64,000 nt of DNA from Lampris incognitus (Eukaryota > Chordata > Actinopteri > Lampriformes > Lampridae). Below the pieces are notes generated by a model that saw nothing but the letters and a program-made list of their open reading frames with translations, made no database searches and had not been told where the DNA came from. Of this stretch, positions 24,765 through 37,300 are shown piece after piece. The first letter of the stretch is position 1. Every line of letters begins with the position of its first letter. The stretch is taken from positions 66,314,774-66,378,773 of the forward strand of contig NC_079216.1 in assembly GCF_029633865.1 (NCBI RefSeq), in the 5' to 3' direction. The translations under genes were made by a program, and so were the position numbers.

Positions 24765-27700
24765 ACTGATTCTACATGCCTCCATGCTTTTGGTTTGGCT
24801 ATTTGGTTATTCTTACTTTAAAATAAATGACTTTAACTAACTTTGATCATGTGTCAGACTGGGGCAATAGACATTCTTCTTTTGACTTGTTCCCTGTTTC
24901 TCAGGGGTCGTTCACAACAGATTTTATAGTTTCCATTGGTACCCTGTTAGGGTACAGCACCAATGGCGGTTGTTGTTAACCCGGGCCTCGACTGATCCAG
25001 TATGGTCTTGTCAATCCGCATAAGGATTTGGGAACATTTTAAGTCGGTTGCCCTTCCTGACAACCCAAAACCTATGGACGGGGGTTGAATGCCATCCCAG
25101 TGTTCATGGACTTGCGCCCATGCCTGTTGCTTGTGTGGCAATAGAAATGAAGTGTATATATCGGCAGTGTAAACCGGAAAGTAATGCTGCACATTCTTCT
25201 AAACTATGGAATTCCCGTCAGAAATAGTTCATGCAGTTGCCATTATGTATAAAAATGCTTCCAGCTATGTGCAGACTGCAGACGGTCCAACAAAAGAATT
25301 CCGGACTACTATTGGAATACTGCAAGGGGACACTTGCACCTCACCTCTTTGTTGTAATCGTCGATTATATCCTGCGACAGTCAGTTGATACAAAGAAGAG
25401 CAGCAGCGTAGATGTTCAGCCAAGTAAGACAGTCAGAAACTGAAGCAAATTTATCACAGACCTCGACTATGCTGATGACATAACTCTAACAGCGTCACTT
25501 TTTCAAGGAGCCCAGGAGCTATTAACCTGTCCTGAAAAAGCTTCAGTTAGAGTTGGTCTCAGTATTAATTCCAAAAAGACTTGAGTACATGTCGATCACT
25601 GAGGACACAATGCACCAGCCAGTCACATCTGATAATGGAACACCGCTCAACGAGGTGACTGACTTCAAATATCTCGGATCTTTTGTTGCCGACAATAAGA
25701 AAGATTTTATGTCAAGGAAAGGCCAAGCCTGGAATGCCTGTAATAAATGACATCATATATGGACGTCTGACATCTCTGACAAGACTAAACTAGCATTCTT
25801 CAGAGCATGTGTTGAAAGTATCCTACTTTATGGGTCGGCGACATGGACCATGAAAAAAGATCTTCAGGCGAGACTTGACGGAACATACACACACCTCCTT
25901 ATGAGAGTTAAGAACATCTCCTGGCGGGAGCACAAAAACCAAAGCTGAAATCTACGGTGATACACCACCTATCTCAACACGGTTGCGCAGAGGAGAGCAC
26001 ATTTTTCAGGACATTGCTATAGAGCAAAAGTCATCTGTATGTGTCTCCCACGTCCTACATAGACTGTATTTCAAGAGACACTCAAATAAATGTTAAAGAC
26101 CTACCAAATCAAATGGGAAACAGAATACTGGTGTGATGTTGTGAATGCATGCTTGACTGCGGTCGAAGGATGATGACTGCGGTTGAACGATGATGTTGGC
26201 AGAAGGTGGTGGTACAGGAAACAATTTACTGCTGTCGGATTTACATCCAGTTAATCATTGAACCGCTTCCTGCACTGGGAAGCGGTTCTCAGAGGAAGAC
26301 TCATAATAATATTGGTTACATACTACTTCACATAATCAGCCATTGTAGGCCAATTGCTGTACCACAGATGTGGTCGTGGCGACTGCACTTCCCACACAAG
26401 CAAATCCATTTTTTTCTTGCATACTATTTATCTGGTAGAGCTGTTCTGATGGGCTTTCCTCTTCGTTCATCATGAAAATTACAAGATGCTGTGCCACAGC
26501 ACATTTAAAAGGTTTGAGAGGAACTGATTTATTTGGCCAAGTTGATGCCCACCCCAAGTCCACTTACTTATGTATTCATCCTAACTTAACTCCTTTTACA
26601 ACTGTGCTGCATTGTGCCAGGGTTGCACTCGCGTCTCTGGTCATCAAATTACCGAAGGGCTACGCCAGTACCTTCTGCTTACATCAGAGTTTGTGCTTTG
26701 TGCCCACTTTCATGAAAACGGAACCCTTAGTCTATAGATTTCACCACCGTTTTAGTAAACCATTTCACACGTTTCATATTGCAGTAGTTTCATGAATGAG
26801 GGTTTAAAATGTAGATGGTAAGTGGAATATGAAGCCAATAACTTCGATCTCTTTTTGTGTGAAGCGATGTCTCTGGCAACACTTGACCATTCGGCAAAAC
26901 AGAGTGAGGACGGGGCAGTTGATCTCCGTACAAACTTGGCGTGGAGGTCAGCCAGAGATTTGTTACACAGGATTAACCAGCTAGAGAAGAGAGAGGCTGA
27001 GGTCAGGCATACACACACATATACATATATGTATAACAGTTACAGCCTTTACAACATAAACAAGCAGTGTGCTGACCCGTGATATGTTCTTGTTTTTTCC
27101 ATAGGGAGTTAAAGACAAGGAGGCAGAAGGCTCACCAGTGCAAGCAGAAGAGCTTATCCATGCAGGGAGGGTGAGCGGGGAACTCAATCCAAGTCTACCC
27201 TCAGATTAGCCTCCATCCCTTGCATTAGGAGAGTATAGGGAAAGAGCATTTAGAGGAGAGGACTGTGAGGAGAGGGTCAAGACAAGGGGCTCCGTTGGCA
27301 GTAAAGAGAAGTTGTATAGATGACAAAAAAGGGATGGAGAAAGGAAAGAGATGGGATGGGGCGAAAAGAGTTGAGGTGCAGAAGGACCATCTAGAGTTCT
27401 CTCTACTTGACTCTGTTCAACAGATGAGCAGCAGAGAAAAGACAGCAGGAGGAGAAGCATACAAAGATGTTGCTGGAGGGTCCTATGCGGAACTAGACAG
27501 GTGTGAGGAGCACTGTAGGGAAGACACTCTGAGGAAATCTGACCCAGAGAGGAGAAGCAGTGAGAACACGAGAGCAGGGAGGAATTGGATGGAAGAGATT
27601 CAGCACAGAGGCAGATCACCTCAGTCTTTGGTTGGCGCAGCTACACACTAAGCTACTTGCAATACTAAGGCCAACACATCGCAGACATATTATCACGAAT

Positions 27701-29702
27701 GAAACATGCAATGCATTATTGTTTAATTTAAAGACAACGTACACTATAATTCTGATACTGAGTAATCTGCATTTTTGCTAGAGCCGTATATGGAGGCAGG
27801 TATTCGAAGACAAAAATGAGACAGAAGAATCTGCCGTCACCAGCAGGGTAAAAGAGGAGAGGGGAGCCGTCATACCTTCTAAACAAAAGGAGAAGAGCAA
27901 CACAGGGCATGTAACAGAGAGACAGATCAAGGCCTCTGTGGGTGTTAAAGCTGAAGATGATCCCCACTGTGAACCTCAAACTCTCGGCAGAGCACTGAGG
28001 AGAGCAGGGGACAGCAGTGAGTCCAAGAGTGGGGGCTGCTCAGGTGCTCTTGTAAAGAGTACTAAAGAGCACTATCAATACGTTGGTGGTGATACTTCAT
28101 CTGCCCCGGTGGCCCATACTGAGATTGGAGTTCCAGGACAAGCACCCTTGGGAGGAGATGTGACGTGTTCAATGTGCAGGGGCACTGGAAGAGTCAGTAG
28201 TTCACATATCAAACCACGAGAGGGAGCCAGAGAGCCGCACGTGGACAGGTTAGTCCTCGATAACGTCATGAAACGGATAGCACGCTGACTAAAAAAGCTG
28301 GCGAGTTTCAGTGAGGAATATGGCTCTCTCTTTTTCCTCTGTCCAGTCAATTGTTTAAGCACCCACCACCTGTCAAGCAGAAATCGTCAGGAGAGAAGAG
28401 AAGAATCGATGATGATGGTAGAAAAAGCGGTTTATCTTCATCTCTGAAATACACAATGTTGTCATCCAATACCATTATAAAACACGTTTTATTTCTCTGA
28501 TGTGATGTTAAAAGACACTGATAAGAGGGGGCGTCCGGGTAGCATAGCGGTCTATTTCATTGCCTACCAACATGGGGATCGCTGGTTCAAGTCCCCGTGT
28601 TACCCCGGCTTGGTCGGGTGTCCCTACAGACACAATTGGCCGTGTCTGCAGGTGGGAAGCTGGATGTGGGTGTATGTCCTGGTCGCTGCACTAACCCCTC
28701 CTCTGGTTGGTCGGGGGGCCTGTTTGGGGGGGAGGGAGAATAGCGTGATCCTCCCACGCGCTACGTCCTCCTGGCGAAACTCCTCACTGTCCGGTGAAAA
28801 GAAGCGGCTGGTGACTCCACATGTATGGGAGGAGGCATGTGTTAGTGTGCAGCCCTCCCCAGATCGGTAGAGGGGGTGAAGCAACAACCAGGACAGCTTG
28901 GAAGAGTGGGGTAATTGGCTGGGTACAATTAGGGAGAAACGGGGAAAAATCTAAAAAAACAGAAGACACTTACAAGTTCCCCTCCAGTGAGTGGTAACCG
29001 TTTCTTTGTTCCAGATGCCCTGTCTTTGTGCTCTGAGCTGATTGACAGTGAGATCAGCAACATGAAGTCAGCGCTGGAGTTTCTCACACCACCTCATAAC
29101 AGATGCTCAGGTAGGAGAAAAGGACCACCCTCTCTGCTTCATAATTGGCCTAAATGCTTCCTATTCAGAATTATCAAATATCTTTCGACATTGAAATAAA
29201 CTTTCAAAACATTGACCTGCTGACTGACAGAATGGTCTGCTGTACCATTAAACAACCTACCCATTGGTTTTAGAGAAGCCCCACCTCTGTAAATTTTCAA
29301 ATACTGCACGAGTTGTGTGTTCTGTGTCAGAGTGCCTTCATCAGAGGGTCTGCTGGTTTACTGGGAAGGAATGTAAATTTCATTCACAGCTTGGCGGCCA
29401 AACACTACACATTTACAAGACATTGCTTTTCGATCAGACATACCAGTTTTCAAATGATTTGTCTGGGTCCAGGGCGGCACGGTGGTGCAGTGGTTAACAT
29501 GGTCGCCTCACAGCAAGAAGGTTTTGGGTTTGAGCCCCAGGGTAGTCCAACCTTGGGGGTTGTCCCGGGTCATCCTCTGTGTGGAGTTTGCATGTTCTCC
29601 CGGTGTCTGCGTGGGTTTCCTCCGGGTGCTCCGGTTTCCTCCCACAGTCCAAAGACATGTAGGTCAGGTGAATCGGCCAAACTAAATTGTCCCTAGGTAT
29701 GA

Positions 29703-29761
<59 letters not shown>

Positions 29762-31338
29762 GGCCCGGCCCTGTGTGATGGCCTTGCAGCATGTCCAGGG
29801 TGTCTCCCCACCTGCTGCCCAATGACTGCTGGGATAGGCTCCAGCATCCCCGCGACCCTGAGAGCAGGATAAGTGGTTCGGATAATGGATGGATGGGTGT
29901 GTGGGTCAAGTCGAAGTATTTTTTACAATTATGCATATGCTGCCCAATCAAAACAGGATTGTTTCATGTTAAGGTTAATTTTTGATCATGGTGTACTGCT
30001 ACCCTCTACCTCTCTCTCTGTCGCCCCTCTCTCCAGGCTGTATGTTACATTTCGGGGAGGTTACCAGCAGGTCGTTCTGGTTTAGCCAGAGCTACTGTCA
30101 CCAACGCTGCGACATGCACAAGGTTCTTCAGGAGGCCACAGATGCGTTCAGGGCCCGTCGCCAAGACATGCTGTTTAGTAAAAAGGCCCAGAGTTCTGTA
30201 GAGCACATAGACACGTGTTCTGAGGGAGCTGCAGAAGCAAGGCCAAAGAGAAGCTTGGATTACTGGAGAGGTAGGAGATTTCAATACATGAAACCCCATA
30301 ATTTCTTCCATTACTCCTTGATTAACACTTTTTTACAGAAATGAATGTGACTGAAATTATTGTGTGTGTTTGCTGGCTGTAGTTGAGGGATGCTCACAAG
30401 GTTCAGTTTGTTCAGTTGCCTGTCTCATCTTATTCAGGAGCAAGCAGTGGAGCTGACAGGTGTAAAGGCTGCAGTTTGATTTCTTTTAAACGATGACTTA
30501 GTGTGGCTATGATAAAGACGTGAATGCGTCCCTCAGCTCGCTGTGATTTGTTTGTTCTGATTTCACGAGTCATTGTGAAAGGATTCGTCCATTACAGTGT
30601 CAGCACCGTTGAAAAGGGTCACCATGTTTTTCCTATTGCTGTAACCAGAACCATGTGTCGGACTGCACTCTGTTCTAATTAAAATGCTTTCCTCTACATG
30701 TTTTCTTTCCTTGACTTGAGGGGGAATCCCAAAAATTACCCATTAAAACATGGACGCCAAAACTTGTGTTCAGAAAGGGTTGATTTGATTCATCCCTCAG
30801 GTTTAGTATAACTTATATGTTTCTAGCTGCAGTATGTCCCACAGTGCAATGGGCCGGGAGATCACTGGATGAAGCAGCACCATAACTTCTGAGCATTGTG
30901 CATATAAATGTTTGATGGCTGTTTATTCGCGGTAAGTGCACACTGCTTGTTAGCCTGTCTCTGCCTGCCCACAGTTTGAAAAATGGGTGTAGATGAAGAG
31001 GACAATGATGCTGGTGTGTGGGGGCTGCTGGGGGCAGTGCTGTAGTGGAACGTCATGCCCCAGCCCCTCTCAAGTCTACCCGGGGTTTAGTTGGCTCACA
31101 CCAGCATGTCGCCTTCCTGCTCCGCTCATATTCTTTAGGTTAGATGTGTGGATCCCATGTTGGTTGTCTGTGTCACATTGACCTCGGCATCTTCGATTTC
31201 TCCAGATTAAGTCGACATTTCTGCAGGGGCTGATTGTAGAGAGTGTGTGTGTGTGTGTATGTGCAATGCTGAACATTATGCTTATATTGTATTAAGAAAT
31301 GTGCTATGCAATGCTTTAATTTCTACTGTTGGCTAGGC

Positions 31339-31397
<59 letters not shown>

Positions 31398-34300
31398 TTT
31401 GTGTTGTAGATCCGTGAGTTGCTTCACATCTGAAAAGAAACGGGGCTACATTATAGATTTTTCCCCCCAATAAATAGAATTAACCTCATAAAGCTCAGAG
31501 CAGTTAACAATGAGAATGATGCAAATAATGGTAAAGATAATGTGGCTGTTTTTTTTCTTTTTCTGGATTGACAACATTTATTGTGCGTTTGACACTTACA
31601 TACATGTAAAACCAGATCGTTGCTTTTGATGCTGAAGTATACATTTGATATCAGATTCTTTAACTTTTTTGAGTTTTCCCCCTTTATCTCCCCAGTTGTA
31701 CCCGGCCAATTACCCCACTCTTCCAAGCTGTCCTGGTCGCTGCTGCACCCCCTCTGCTGATCCAGGGAGGGCTGCAGACTACCACATGCCTCCTCCGATA
31801 CATGTGGAGTCGCCAGCTGCTTCTTTTCACCTGGCATTGAGGAGTTTCACCAGAGGGACGTAGTGCATGGGAGGATCACGCTATTCCCCCCAGTTCTCCC
31901 CGACCGACCAGAGAAGGGGTTAGTGCAGCGAACAGTTAGGCAGTGGCCATGGTCCTTGGACCCACCAGACGTGGCAGACCAGGCTCCCTCTGCTGATCCA
32001 AAGCCAGCTGTCCCAGTCAGACGCTCTCGACACACCTCCCCACACTCCACACGACGACACCAAAAACACCACAGTCAACACCAGGCGAGGCCACCGCCAG
32101 ACCATCCTCAGTGTTACCGGAACTGCCGGTCTGCGTGGGTTAGCAGTTAGCTTAGCCTGCCCCGCTTCCGCGTCCTGTCAGACCGCTGTGTGTTACCACC
32201 TCGGTCGCAGCTCCAGGCAGGGCTGTGGTCCCTGGGCCCACAAGACACAGAAGACCAGGCTCCCCCAGCCCATCCAGCGCCAGCTCTCCCAGCCATCAAA
32301 CGAAGACAAAACTTAAATGCAGACGTGGACAAAGACATATTGCCAGCCTTGTCCTTCCCATATGAGGCAAAAGTATTCACTTAGTTTTGTTACTGAGCAG
32401 TGAGCTAGCTTAAGGAGGACAACAAGGCGAGCGAGCTTGAAACACAGGGTCAGTTTTGGCATTGCCTTGTTTTTCTTCTGGTGGCTTTGATATTTACATT
32501 TTTAGGCCTTGCCAACAATATACCAGAGTACTTGAGCTATGTGAGAAGAATATGTGCTCAAGGTTTGTGTACAGGATGTGTCTTCATCGCTGAGTTTCTG
32601 CTTTAACAAAAAGCATGGCTCGGTTCCAGCCAAACTTAATTATTCAGTCAGAGGTGTTCCAACCCTGCTGAAAAGTTGTTGCAACTCAAGGACAACCATA
32701 GATTTGCTGCTGTGCTAGTCAGTGCAGTCACCAAGGGTTTAGTTGTCTACCGTTCCTCGTTTTTATGTGTAGAACACATAGTACAGAAATTTAGTCCTCA
32801 TATGCTTGTAGTTGTAAATAGAACCCCCCCCTTTTTTTTTTTATCCCCAATTGTACTTGGACAATTACCCCACTCTTCCGAGCCGTCCCGGTCTCTGCTC
32901 CACCCCCTCTGCTGATCCGGGGAGGGCTGCAGACTACCACATGTCTCCTCTGATAGATGTGGAGTCACCAGCCGCTTCTTTTCACCTGACAGTGAGGAGT
33001 TTCGCCAGGGGGACATAGCGCGTGGGAGGATCACGCTATTCCCCCCAGTTCCCCTCCCCCCTGAACAGGCGTCCCGACCGAGCAGAGGAGGCGCTAGTGC
33101 AACGACTAGGACACATACCCACATGCAGCTTCCCTCCCGCAGGCACGGCAAATTGTGTCTGTAGGGACGCCCGACCAAGCCGGAGGTAACACGGGGTTTC
33201 AAACCAGAGATCCCCGTGTTGGTAGGCAACGGTATAGACCGCCACGCTATTCGGGCACAAATAGAGCTAATTTGAACCCAGAGGGTGCCATGTCCATAGC
33301 TGCCTTCATGCCTTCCATACCCATTATCACTGTCAGTCAACAGTCTCTTATGAAGGATTGCTGGAAAGATCTGCTTTAACTGTGATTTCTGTTCTTATCC
33401 AACAAGAGGTCTCCCTGATGCCGATACGTAAAGATGGCGAGCCGCCCAGGAGTTCACCAGGGAAATGGCAAAGAAAAAACTACAACGGTAAGTCACAAGC
33501 ACCCTGCAGTAGTAGACTGGCTCCCAGGACATTCTGTCTTAAGTAAAACGCCAGTTCTTGGAAGGATCAACCATTTTGAAGCTCATGTCTGTACATCTCA
33601 GACATCCAGCTGACCCCACTACGCCGAGGAGCTCAGATGAGAGCAGCCTTTCATGACGGTAAAAGTACGTATGTGATGTGACTGAAGAAGACAGGATACA
33701 GTTTTATTTATGCCCCTTTACGTGTGATGTGTTAAAACAGTTATTGTCTTGTTCTTTTCTTTCTTTAATCCAGGCGTGACTGCAGAAAGGCCTCATCTCC
33801 CAGAAGGTACGGCCCGTTCAGTGTCGGATCTATGGATCCAACATGGAGATTGAAATTAATTTGTTTCGGTGCGTGGGTGTCTGTTTGTGTGAGAGAATGA
33901 GAGCCTGTGGTGGGAGTCGTCCTCTCCGCAGCGTTCTTGGCAGCGGGCAGACCAAAAGACAGAAGGAATGTTGAACCTCGGCCAGCGTTCACACAGCGCA
34001 GGCCTGTGCTGGTTCACAGCAGCACAGCTGTACTAAGCTGTTTCACACTCTGCAGAGCACTTTGTGTGTCTGCGCAACTGATCGGGTGCTTTTGTGCCGC
34101 GGCAGTGCCGGTGACAAGGTTGTGAAAGGACCGGCGGTGTAGTCCATTCTGCCGTGTCAACTGACATGTTCCATTCTTTTCATTATATCCCAAGATTGAA
34201 TAGTTTTGAGTTGTACAGTATCGCCTGTGTGTTGTGCATCAGTTTCATTACAGCAGGGAGACTTTGCAGAGCTCCTTCTATCCTCCATCCAACTCTCACT

Positions 34301-37300
34301 TCTTGAATGCAGAATTTCCAGTCATGTCAGTTCACTCGCTCCTCACGAGGCTTTTTGAATTCTAATTTCTCATGTTGTAGTGCGGTAGCAGAGACTTTTT
34401 GTTTTGCGCTACTTTCTGAGCGTATGTGCGTCCATGCTGAGATTTGCTTTAGCGCATTGCTGCTCAGCATAGTGGCTTTATTTTCAACTGTCTCTCTTTA
34501 TCTAGAACGATCTGTCTCTCTCTAAATCCAGACTGAAATCCCCTCATGCCATCATTTACCCCCTTTTGCTCGCTATATCCGTTTCTCCTCTTCTGTTCAG
34601 GAGACTGTCACTCATTCTGTGTCTTTTTGAAAATGACCATTGTCCTCCACCGTCTCCCCTCACTTTCACTCTGTTATTGTTTGTTCTTCTTTTCTCTCAC
34701 TCTCTTCGTTTCTCCCCGGGCATCAGCGAGTCGTCCCTCTCTTCCATTGTTGTTTGCATGGCTGCTGTATTGGGCATAATGCATGATGTAATGTCGTTCA
34801 GATGAAGGAGGGGGAGGAGGAGAGAAAGAGGGGGTGAAAAGGGAAATTGTCTGTCTATTCAGTATAGTCTGCTGCCCGTCAATGTCTTGTTGTTTAACTG
34901 AATGAGGTGTCCAGCGTCTGCACTTGGCCTGTTCTCGCTCAGTCTGTCTCAAACACACACATGCACGCGATATGCATATGTGAAATGTCTTTTCTCTTAA
35001 AGCAGTGGGAAGAACGGATGAAAATGGAGGCCGTGCTCTTGATGATCAGCCGGAGCCTGAGCCCAAACCAGAACTTGGCAAGAGCAACGTAAGAGCCTAA
35101 ACCATATATGATATCTGAGTTGGAAAGACTTTTTTCCAACCAAAATGATAAAAAAAGAACCATGTCTAACTACCTGTACTGCAGTCTACCGTAGTCACAA
35201 CTGGCTGTTTAAATGCAGTGAAATCATCTCGTGCTGTACTGCAGTACTGACACATGTCTGGAGGGGAGATTAGTGTCATGTCGTGACACGATATTGGGGA
35301 AGTCACTGTCAGTGTAAAGTGTTTGTGTAATTAAAATGGTAGCATAGCGGTCTATTCCGTTGTCTACCAACACCGGGATTGCCGGTTCGAATCCCCGTGT
35401 TACCTCCGGCTTGGTCGGCATTCCTACAGACACAATTGGCTGTAACTGCGGGTGAGAAGCCGGATGTGGGTATGTGTCTTAGTCACTGCGCTAGCGCCTC
35501 CTCTGGTCAGTCGGGGCACCTTTTCGGGGGGGGGCACTGGGGGGAATAGCATGATCCTCCCATGCGCTACGTCCACCTGGTGAAACTCCTCACTGTCAGG
35601 TGAAAAGAAGCGGCTGGTGACACCACATGTATCGGGGGAGGCATGTGGTAGTCTGCAGTCCTCCCCGGACCGGCAGAGGGGGTGGAGCAGCGACCTGGAC
35701 AGCTCGGAAGAGTGGGGTAATTGACCAGATACAATTGGGAGAAAAATCCCTGCCCCCCCAAAAGAAAAGTAATGAATGAATGAAAAATATCATGCCTTTT
35801 GAAAATATCCACCCCCCCCCCCTTGACATTTTTCACATTTTGTTCTTGTTTTCTCATCCATCCCTTCATTAGTACAAAAACATCAGCACATTTATGAGGC
35901 AAAAATATGCAAGATTTGTCTTTCAGATATGAAAGACTGAAATGTCTCATGTATAAAACTACTCTCACCCAACCCCAAAGTCAGTACTTGGTGAACAAGC
36001 CTTTGACGTTACAGCTGTGAGCGTTTGTGTGTCTGCATGAGCGGTGCATAGTTAGATTCAGGGAATTTTGCTCCCACTCTGCCAGATTATATGAGGAGTA
36101 CTGATTGACAACAGTTTCTAAATCATACCACAGATTTTCGGTGGGATTTAAGCAGTTCCAGAATATTTACCTTTTGAAGCCGTCCGCTCGTAGTTCTTGC
36201 TGTGGGCTTCGGGTAACTGTCCTGTTACAACATGAATCTTGGCCCTAAATGCATCGCGCTTGCTGACTAAAATGTTTTTTTTCCTCGAGGGTTTGCCTGA
36301 ATTTGGCTCCATCCATCTTGCCTTTCCAGTCCCTCCTGCTGAAATACAACACCCCGGCACGATGCTGCTGCCACCATGCTTGACTGTAGGGATTGTGTTA
36401 CCTGTGCTTGGTTTTTCCCACATATAATGCTTTGCTCTCAGGCCAATTTTAGTTTCATATCACAAACTCTTCTTTCAGATGGACTCAGATTTTGTCAAAT
36501 GGCTTCTAGCAAACTTCAGGTGTGGCCCAGTGTTGGCTTTTCTCAGAAGTGGCCTCCTTTAAGCCACTACCAAAGAGGCTGAATCAGTTTGGACAGCTTC
36601 TCCCAGTTCAGCCTGTGAGCTCTGCAGCTGTGTTACACCAAATCTCTTCATCACTTAGAGATAATTGCCCTTTTCTTCCTGCTGCTCAATTTGGTCTAAT
36701 ATCTTGTTCCTGCTGGTGCCTGGGTTGTGCGTTTTGTTTGTTTTTCTTCATTTTGTTACAATGAAGTTAACAGAACTTTGCCAAGCTTTCTGCAACCTTC
36801 CCAGCTTTCTGCCTCCTAACGACTTCATTTCCAAGTTCCACTAACAGTTTCTTGGTCTTCATGACAGCAGCACAGATCTTATCTGCTGTTTCAGGTACCA
36901 GTCCTCAGAATGTTGTGACATTTATCGTTCAGTAATGCACGATAAATGTCACAACATTGAATGAACACGTGTGGGATCGAAACGAACATAGGTGGACCCT
37001 TGTTGACGTACTGTGATTTCTCAAGAAAATTGAAAACACCTGGCCCACTTTAAGTTATCGGAAAAAGGGGGTGAATACTTCTCAAAATATTAAAGCAACC
37101 AATCTACTGTAGCGATTAACTAACTCCAGGGCATAGCGGTCTATTCTGTTGTCTACCAACACCGGGATCACCGGTTCGAATCCCCGTGTTACCTCTGGCT
37201 TGGTCGGGCGTCCCTACAGACACAATTGGCCGTGTCTGTGGGTGGGAAGCCGGATGTGGGTATGTGTCCTGGTCGCTGCACTAGTGCCTCCTCTGGTCGG

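Larger units (their letters stand above)
20911..26864. other. terb1 intron 10 (largest intron): repeats only
   Basis: The intron starts GTGAGT and ends TGTGAAG. It holds two copies of a TTTTATTTGTATAGCCCA repeat, a CA microsatellite and a decayed reverse transcriptase. The remaining stretches (20911-21900, 22300-23090, 24010-24620, 26180-26860) show no gene. Confidence 0.6.

Noticed and set aside
28540-28620. Possible tRNA genes (A and B boxes at this and other sites)
   Set aside because: The motifs are the heads of SINE families 1, 2 and 3, repeated across the window with shared non-tRNA bodies. None shows a complete tRNA acceptor stem.
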